Positions 16,071 to 20,000 of a DNA stretch of 20,000 nucleotides are shown in pieces (position 1 is the stretch's first letter; every line of letters begins with the position of its first letter). The notes below the pieces were generated by a model. It saw only the letters and a list, made by a program, of their open reading frames with translations, was not told where the DNA came from and searched no databases. Source of the stretch: Stramonita haemastoma (taxonomy: Eukaryota; Mollusca; Gastropoda; Neogastropoda; Muricidae); NCBI GenBank assembly GCA_030674155.1, contig CM060325.1, positions 26,864,693 through 26,884,692 on the forward strand, in the 5' to 3' direction. A program made the position numbers and the translations under genes.

Positions 16071-16220
16071 GCTGATTTCTCTCCCTTGTCTTGTGATGAG
16101 TTAGCGGCCCTTGGTCCTGTCCTGATTTCTCTCCCTTGTGTCGTGATGAGTTAGCGGCCCTTGGTCCTGTGCTGATTTCTCACCCTTGTGTCGTGATGAG
16201 TTAGTGGCCCTTGGTCCTGT
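16071..16220 (+). repeat. 50-bp tandem repeat, three copies
   Basis: Units start at 16072, 16122 and 16172: CTGATTTCTCTCCCTTGT, TGTGATGAGTTAGCGGCCC, TTGGTCCTGT. The period is exactly 50 and the copies differ at only a few positions. It starts about 17 bp after the GTAAGT donor of the exon-like segment. Confidence 0.95.
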
Positions 16221-16467
16221 ACTTGTCACTCTAAAGAACGGACGTGTGACGCGTTCATTTTCTGACTCATTAGACTGCCCCTACTACTCAGCGAAATCTC
16301 GGAAGCACTGGGCAATAATCAAGACCTCTGTCAAGTGCTGTCTGCATTACCTATGCTAGAGTGTTCATCAGCTCCTGGATTATGGCGCTTCTAGTTGATG
16401 TCGAGGATCATGATGAAAAAAAAAAAAGAAGCCCACGATAATGTCACTAGCTTACAGAAGCGAATAA
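16221..16467. other. Unique sequence, no gene seen
   Basis: Moderately GC-balanced unique sequence without an exon that I can bound by splice sites. It may be intron of the gene containing 15972-16053. Confidence 0.4.
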
Positions 16468-16888
16468 AGGTCAGGGTAGTCTGGTGGTTAGAGTGTTGTG
16501 TGTATTGCTCGCGATTTTGCTGACCCGGGTTTGAATCCTGTTCATGGGGATTTTGTCCCCCCTCCCTCCCTCCCCCCATATCCTGTAGTTAACATAATAC
16601 CGACTCCACTCCCATTCAAAAGTATTAGATTATAAACCAAGGCTCTGTGTGCGAACGCACGCAGAACATCTTTCGCACACGTTTAAAACCTGTTACGACT
16701 TTTCGGGAGAGTAAGGTTATTGTGTGCTGACGGGACGGATGACAAAAAATGTACAAAAAAACTTATCTATGTGGGGACTGAATGTAAAGAGAAAGCAAAA
16801 ACACTTGAGCGCTTATTCCATTATCCTCGAAATGAACAAATAATAAATAAATAAAAATTAATAAATATATATGTAAATAAATAAATGA
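16468..16888 (+). mobile_element. tRNA-derived SINE, tail A, complete
   Basis: The head reads GGGTAGTCTGGTGGTTAGAG then GACCCGGGTTTGAATCCTG (B box) at about 16475-16540. The core contains CCGACTCCACTCCCATTCAA, AGATTATAAACCAAGGCTC and TGTGTGCGAACGCACGCAGA. Then come CCTGTTACGACTTTTCGG, ATTGTGTGCTGACGGGAC and tail A (GGGGACTGAATGTAAAG, CGCTTATTCCATTATCCTCG), with an (AAATA)n end. Confidence 0.85.
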
Positions 16889-17029
16889 TATGTAGATCGC
16901 TGGATTTCGTAGCGTTTGGCAGGCGAAGAGAGGTTGATTGTGAGGTGAAGAAGGATCTTCGAAGAAAAGGAAGCATGCAAGATCCAATTACTGTTTGTTC
17001 CTTTGGCTGTTGTTCGTTGTTTGTTGTTT

Positions 17030-17147
17030 TTTTCTTTTCCCGTTCCTGGGTCTACAGCTCTAAGATTTACCAATGGTGAGATTTTTTTTTTTTTGGTATG
17101 TGTGACCATTTTTTGCTGACCATTAAGGTAGCTGCATTCCGACTTTG
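17030..17147 (-). mobile_element. SINE tail-B fragment
   Basis: On the + strand it reads CGTTCCTGGGTCTACAGCTC, ACCAATGGTGAGATTTT, GTGACCATTTTTTGCTG, AAGGTAGCTGCATTCCGACT. The hairpin arms seen in other copies are mutated. No core or head is present. Confidence 0.68.
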
Positions 17148-17606
17148 AGGAGACAACAGAATATTTTATTGTTTCTCTATGAGAAGGAAGTTTGTTGGGA
17201 TTTTTTTGATAGGGGGGAGGATTGGGGTAGGGGGTGTTTGAATTCGTGTTTTTTTTTTGTTTGTTGTTTTGTTTTGTTTTGTTGTGGTTTTTTTTTGGAG
17301 GGGTTAGGTGGGTGTGGATGGTATTTGTTTTTTTTGTTGTTGTTGTTTTGGGGAGGGTTGGTTTTGTTGTTTTTGGTTTTTTGGGGGGAGGGGGGGGCTC
17401 TTGTCTGTCGTACGTTGTTCGGTGAGTAGACTTTTCCGTCTTTCCCCCTTCTCTGAGGATTGAAGATCACACTGCATCTCCTTGCTTGATCTTTCCTATG
17501 TTGTGCTGAGTTGCGCGCTGACAAGCGGAAAGCTCTTGGCCTATTTCCTGGGTGAGAAAAAAGTTCTTATTTTCGTTTAGCACGTCCGCGCTCATCCCAG
17601 TCTTGC
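17148..17606. other. G/T-rich stretch then unique sequence, no gene seen
   Basis: About 17250-17400 is nearly pure G and T with G-runs (possible G-quadruplex). From 17400 to 17600 the sequence looks unique, but I find no exon. Confidence 0.45.
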
Positions 17607-18415
17607 CACCACACCCCCCTACCACACCACACCAACTCACCACACAACACCACACACCACACCAACACACCACACACCACGCTACACACAACCACACCAC
17701 AGCTACACCATCACACACCTACACCACACCACGTACACCACACCACACACACCACACCTCAGCTACAACACAGCTACACACTACACCACGCTACACCACA
17801 CCAACCACACCACACACACGCACACCACTACACCACGCTACACCACACACACGCTACACAACACCACCTACCCACACCACACCACACACCTACACCACTA
17901 CCACGCTACACACCACTACACACACCACCTACTACACCACACCACACCAACCTACACACACCACACCACCTACACCACACACCACACACACCCACACACC
18001 ACACCACAACCACCACACCTACACCACCACACCACGCTACACCACACCACACCTACACCACCTACACCACTACACCACCTACACCACTACACCTCACACA
18101 CACCACCCACACCACACTACACCACACACCACACTACACACCTCCCACACCACACCCACACGCTATACCAACACTACACCACACCACTACACCCCTACAC
18201 CACACCAGCTACACCAACACTACACCTACACACCACCACCTACACAACACAACCACACCACACACACCACACTCAACACCACCTACACACCACACCACTC
18301 TACACCACCACACACACTCACAACCACACAACACACACCACAACACTACACCACACCACACCAACACACCACACCACCTACACCACCACACCACAACACA
18401 ACAACCCACACACAA
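17607..18415. repeat. ACACC/ACACT low-complexity satellite, about 800 bp
   Basis: A mixture of ACACC, ACACT, CTACA and ACACA words without a fixed period. It is almost devoid of G (isolated CGCTACAC words supply most of them). A 311-codon open frame crosses it only because this vocabulary rarely makes stop codons in that frame. The predicted protein would be just Thr, His and Pro. Confidence 0.93.
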
Positions 18416-18469
18416 CCCCAGCTCATATCGCCATACATCAAAAGTGCTGTGGTCAAAGGAAGCAATTGG

Positions 18470-18792
18470 TGCTTAGGCTGCCTATGAATGAGAAAATGAA
18501 TGAATCTTTGGATGCGCTGGGCCTGACTTGTCAGGTGCTTAACGGCAGCGCAATGCATTTTCGCTCATATGACAGACAGCAACAATTGTCAGAGCGTTGG
18601 AAGAAGAAGAAGGAGGATCTATGAAATATTGTGTTAGGCCACCTATGAATGAATAAATGAATGCATCTATGAGTTATCGTTGTTAGGGCCACCAATGTAT
18701 GAATGAATAAATAAATAAATGAATCTATGAATTATCGGTTTTAAGCCGCCCATGAATGAATAGATAAATGAATCTATGAATTATAAAGCGCC
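18470..18792 (+). repeat. Degenerate 50-58 bp tandem repeat
   Basis: Four units share CCTATGAATGAAT, AAATGAATCTATGAATTATC and G-T-T-TTA-G-CC. Units begin near 18481, 18642, 18692 and 18750. The first is split by an insertion. AATA/AATG tetranucleotide slippage occurs within units. Confidence 0.8.
18508..18620 (+). mobile_element. Short retroposon insertion with GAAGAAGAAG tail
   Basis: A block of about 113 bp splits a tandem unit at GAATCT|ATGAA. It begins TTGGATGCGCTGGGCCTG and ends GAAGAAGAAGAAGGAGG. ATCT is found at both borders (18504-18507 and 18617-18620). Neighbouring units at about 18721 and 18770 show the uninterrupted site GAATCTATGAATTAT. Family unknown. Confidence 0.6.
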
Positions 18793-18908
18793 AATATTTT
18801 TTTTTAAAAAGAAACTTCCCCATCTAGAAGGCCCTAGCACAGCGCTGGGGGGGAGGGGGGGGGGTATTAGGGGAAAAGGATGAGGAACGAATTACACACG
18901 TAAAAAGT

Positions 18909-19158
18909 ATGGAGGGGATAGTGGTTAGAGCGTTGTACTCGCAATCTGAAGGTTCCGGGTTCGAGCCACCACTGACATGCCCGTTCAAAAGAATTCCCCC
19001 TGGGGTAAACAATGGTGCCGACTCCACTGCCCCGAAAGTCCTTCAGATGAGACTATAAACTGAGATCACATGTGCGAAAGCACGGAAAACTTTTTTGCAC
19101 TTACGTTCAGAACCTGTACATATATTTTGTCATCGGTTTGAAGTACGAAAAAAATGTG
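18909..19158 (+). mobile_element. tRNA-derived SINE, 3' end degraded
   Basis: The head reads GGGGATAGTGGTTAGAGCG and GGTTCCGGGTTCGAGCCACC (B box). The core contains CCGACTCCACTGCCCCGAAA, GTCCTTCAGATGAGACTATA and AAACTGAGATCACATGTGCG. A CAGAACCTG block and a short TTTTGTCATCGG segment of the tail region follow, then the similarity fades. Confidence 0.8.
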
Positions 19159-19501
19159 ATATGTACTTGTTTTTGTTAGGGGGGACAGAGGACATAGAAC
19201 AATACCAGGTAGTTAACGAGAAAGTTGGACATGATGATCATTCATGAGAATTACTAGTGCTCCTTCAGTGTTGGCCCCGCGTATGCATATTGTGGTCAGG
19301 AAGCTAGTAGACAAAAAAAAGGACTGAGGGGGAGGGGGGGGGGGGAGTTACTGTGTTTCCTGGGGGAAAATTCCAACCTACCAAATTTGTGCGAAACCAC
19401 ATGACATTTGAGTCAGAGGCTAGTCCTTTGCAACAAAAGTGGTGTTTTGTTTTATTTCTGGGGTTGCCTTAGTACATGTGATATAGTTGCATTTCATTTT
19501 C
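19159..19501. other. Unique sequence, no gene seen
   Basis: No exon, tRNA or repeat is recognised apart from a G-run near 19330-19347. Confidence 0.45.
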
Positions 19502-19835
19502 ATACCACTTTAGTCAAGGCTAGACTTTTAGTCTCTGCCTGAAATTCGGGCTGCTCTCCCCGGGGAGAGCGCGTCGCCACAAGAGCAGCGTCACCCAATT
19601 TTTTTCTTCTCTTTTCCTGTTTGCAGCTTTATCTGCTTCCCTATGAGAGTGGCTTTTTTCTACAGAATTTTGCCAGGGACTCTTGTTCCCTTGGGTTCTT
19701 TTACGTGCGCTAAATAATTTTGTGTAACACACGGGACCTCGGTTTATCGTCTCATCCAAAAGACTAGCACCCAAACCACCACTTATGGTCTTATGGATGG
19801 GGGGGGGGGGGGAGAATTTATGGCCCAAACGGGAT
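19502..19835 (-). mobile_element. tRNA-derived SINE (family C), head missing
   Basis: Near-identical to the element at 3997-4394: CTGAAATTCGGGCTGCTC, GGGGAGAGCGCGTCGCCACA, ATGAGAGTGGCTTTTTTCTA, CACGGGACCTCGGTTTATCG. Similarity ends at CCCAAACGGGAT, just where the tRNA-like head would begin, so it appears 5' truncated. Confidence 0.82.
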
Positions 19836-20000
19836 ATATGCATGAGTAATAGAAAGAAAACCAACCAGAAGGCAAAGTGGCAAAAAGTAATAGAATAGTT
19901 GTATGTAGCCATTGCCAGTCAGCGAATGGAGCTAGGCCCGGACAGCACAGAGCAGGCACAAGGGGTGGGTGGGGGAGATATAGAGCAGACTGGGGGCAAA
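19836..20000. other. Window end, no feature seen
   Basis: Unique sequence with purine-rich patches. Nothing definable. Confidence 0.5.

Noticed and set aside
17607..18415. Interstitial telomere-like array
   Set aside because: No TTAGGG/CCCTAA units; the words are ACACC and ACACT.
17552..18487. 311-codon open frame, + strand
   Set aside because: It is almost only Thr, His and Pro and is produced by the ACACC/ACACT repeat vocabulary. There are no domain, splice or start signals.

Overview
This is animal nuclear DNA, most likely from a mollusc and plausibly a gastropod. Coding sequence is sparse and split by GT-AG introns. Most of the window is microsatellites, minisatellites and tRNA-derived SINEs. 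The mollusc assignment is an inference from the style of the SINEs and from the extreme simple-repeat load, not a database match. I see no prokaryotic operon, CRISPR array, phage or virus.

The only gene I can name is the 3' end of a RecQ-like helicase 4 gene (RECQL4) on the + strand. The penultimate exon (4458-4599) and the terminal exon (8966-9214) have clean splice sites and compatible phases. Read together they match the extreme C-terminal region of animal RECQL4, downstream of the helicase core. The helicase, zinc-binding and N-terminal Sld2-like exons are not visible and should lie upstream of base 1. A second, unidentified exon-like segment (15972-16053, +) may belong to the next gene.

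Layout: 1-4457 is an upstream RECQL4 intron with (CT)n, (CA)n, (GT)n and (TA)n tracts and several SINEs, one ending about 64 bp before the exon. The last intron (4600-8965) holds a 28-copy minisatellite of about 44 bp, a long CA/AACAC tract, two SINE-tail fragments, a 51-bp higher-order repeat carrying CRE palindromes (TGACGTCA) and AGGTCA half-sites, and a TATAAATAG box. The region from 9215 to about 10980 is the likely 3' UTR. It holds two grades of a 22-bp minisatellite, a CT/CA tract and poly(A) signals. From 10980 to the end there are degenerate tandem arrays (two interrupted by retroposon insertions with readable target duplications), many SINEs in both orientations, a retrotransposon remnant, the exon-like segment, and about 800 bp of nearly G-free ACACC/ACACT repeat.

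The most notable patterns are four. A single isolated copy of the 44-bp minisatellite unit lies about 9.6 kb past the end of the array and keeps short matching flanks on both sides. The CRE and nuclear-receptor half-site array lies inside the last RECQL4 intron. The SINEs are built from shared heads, cores and two exchangeable 3' tails. Two retroposons are nested in tandem arrays whose neighbouring units preserve the empty site.
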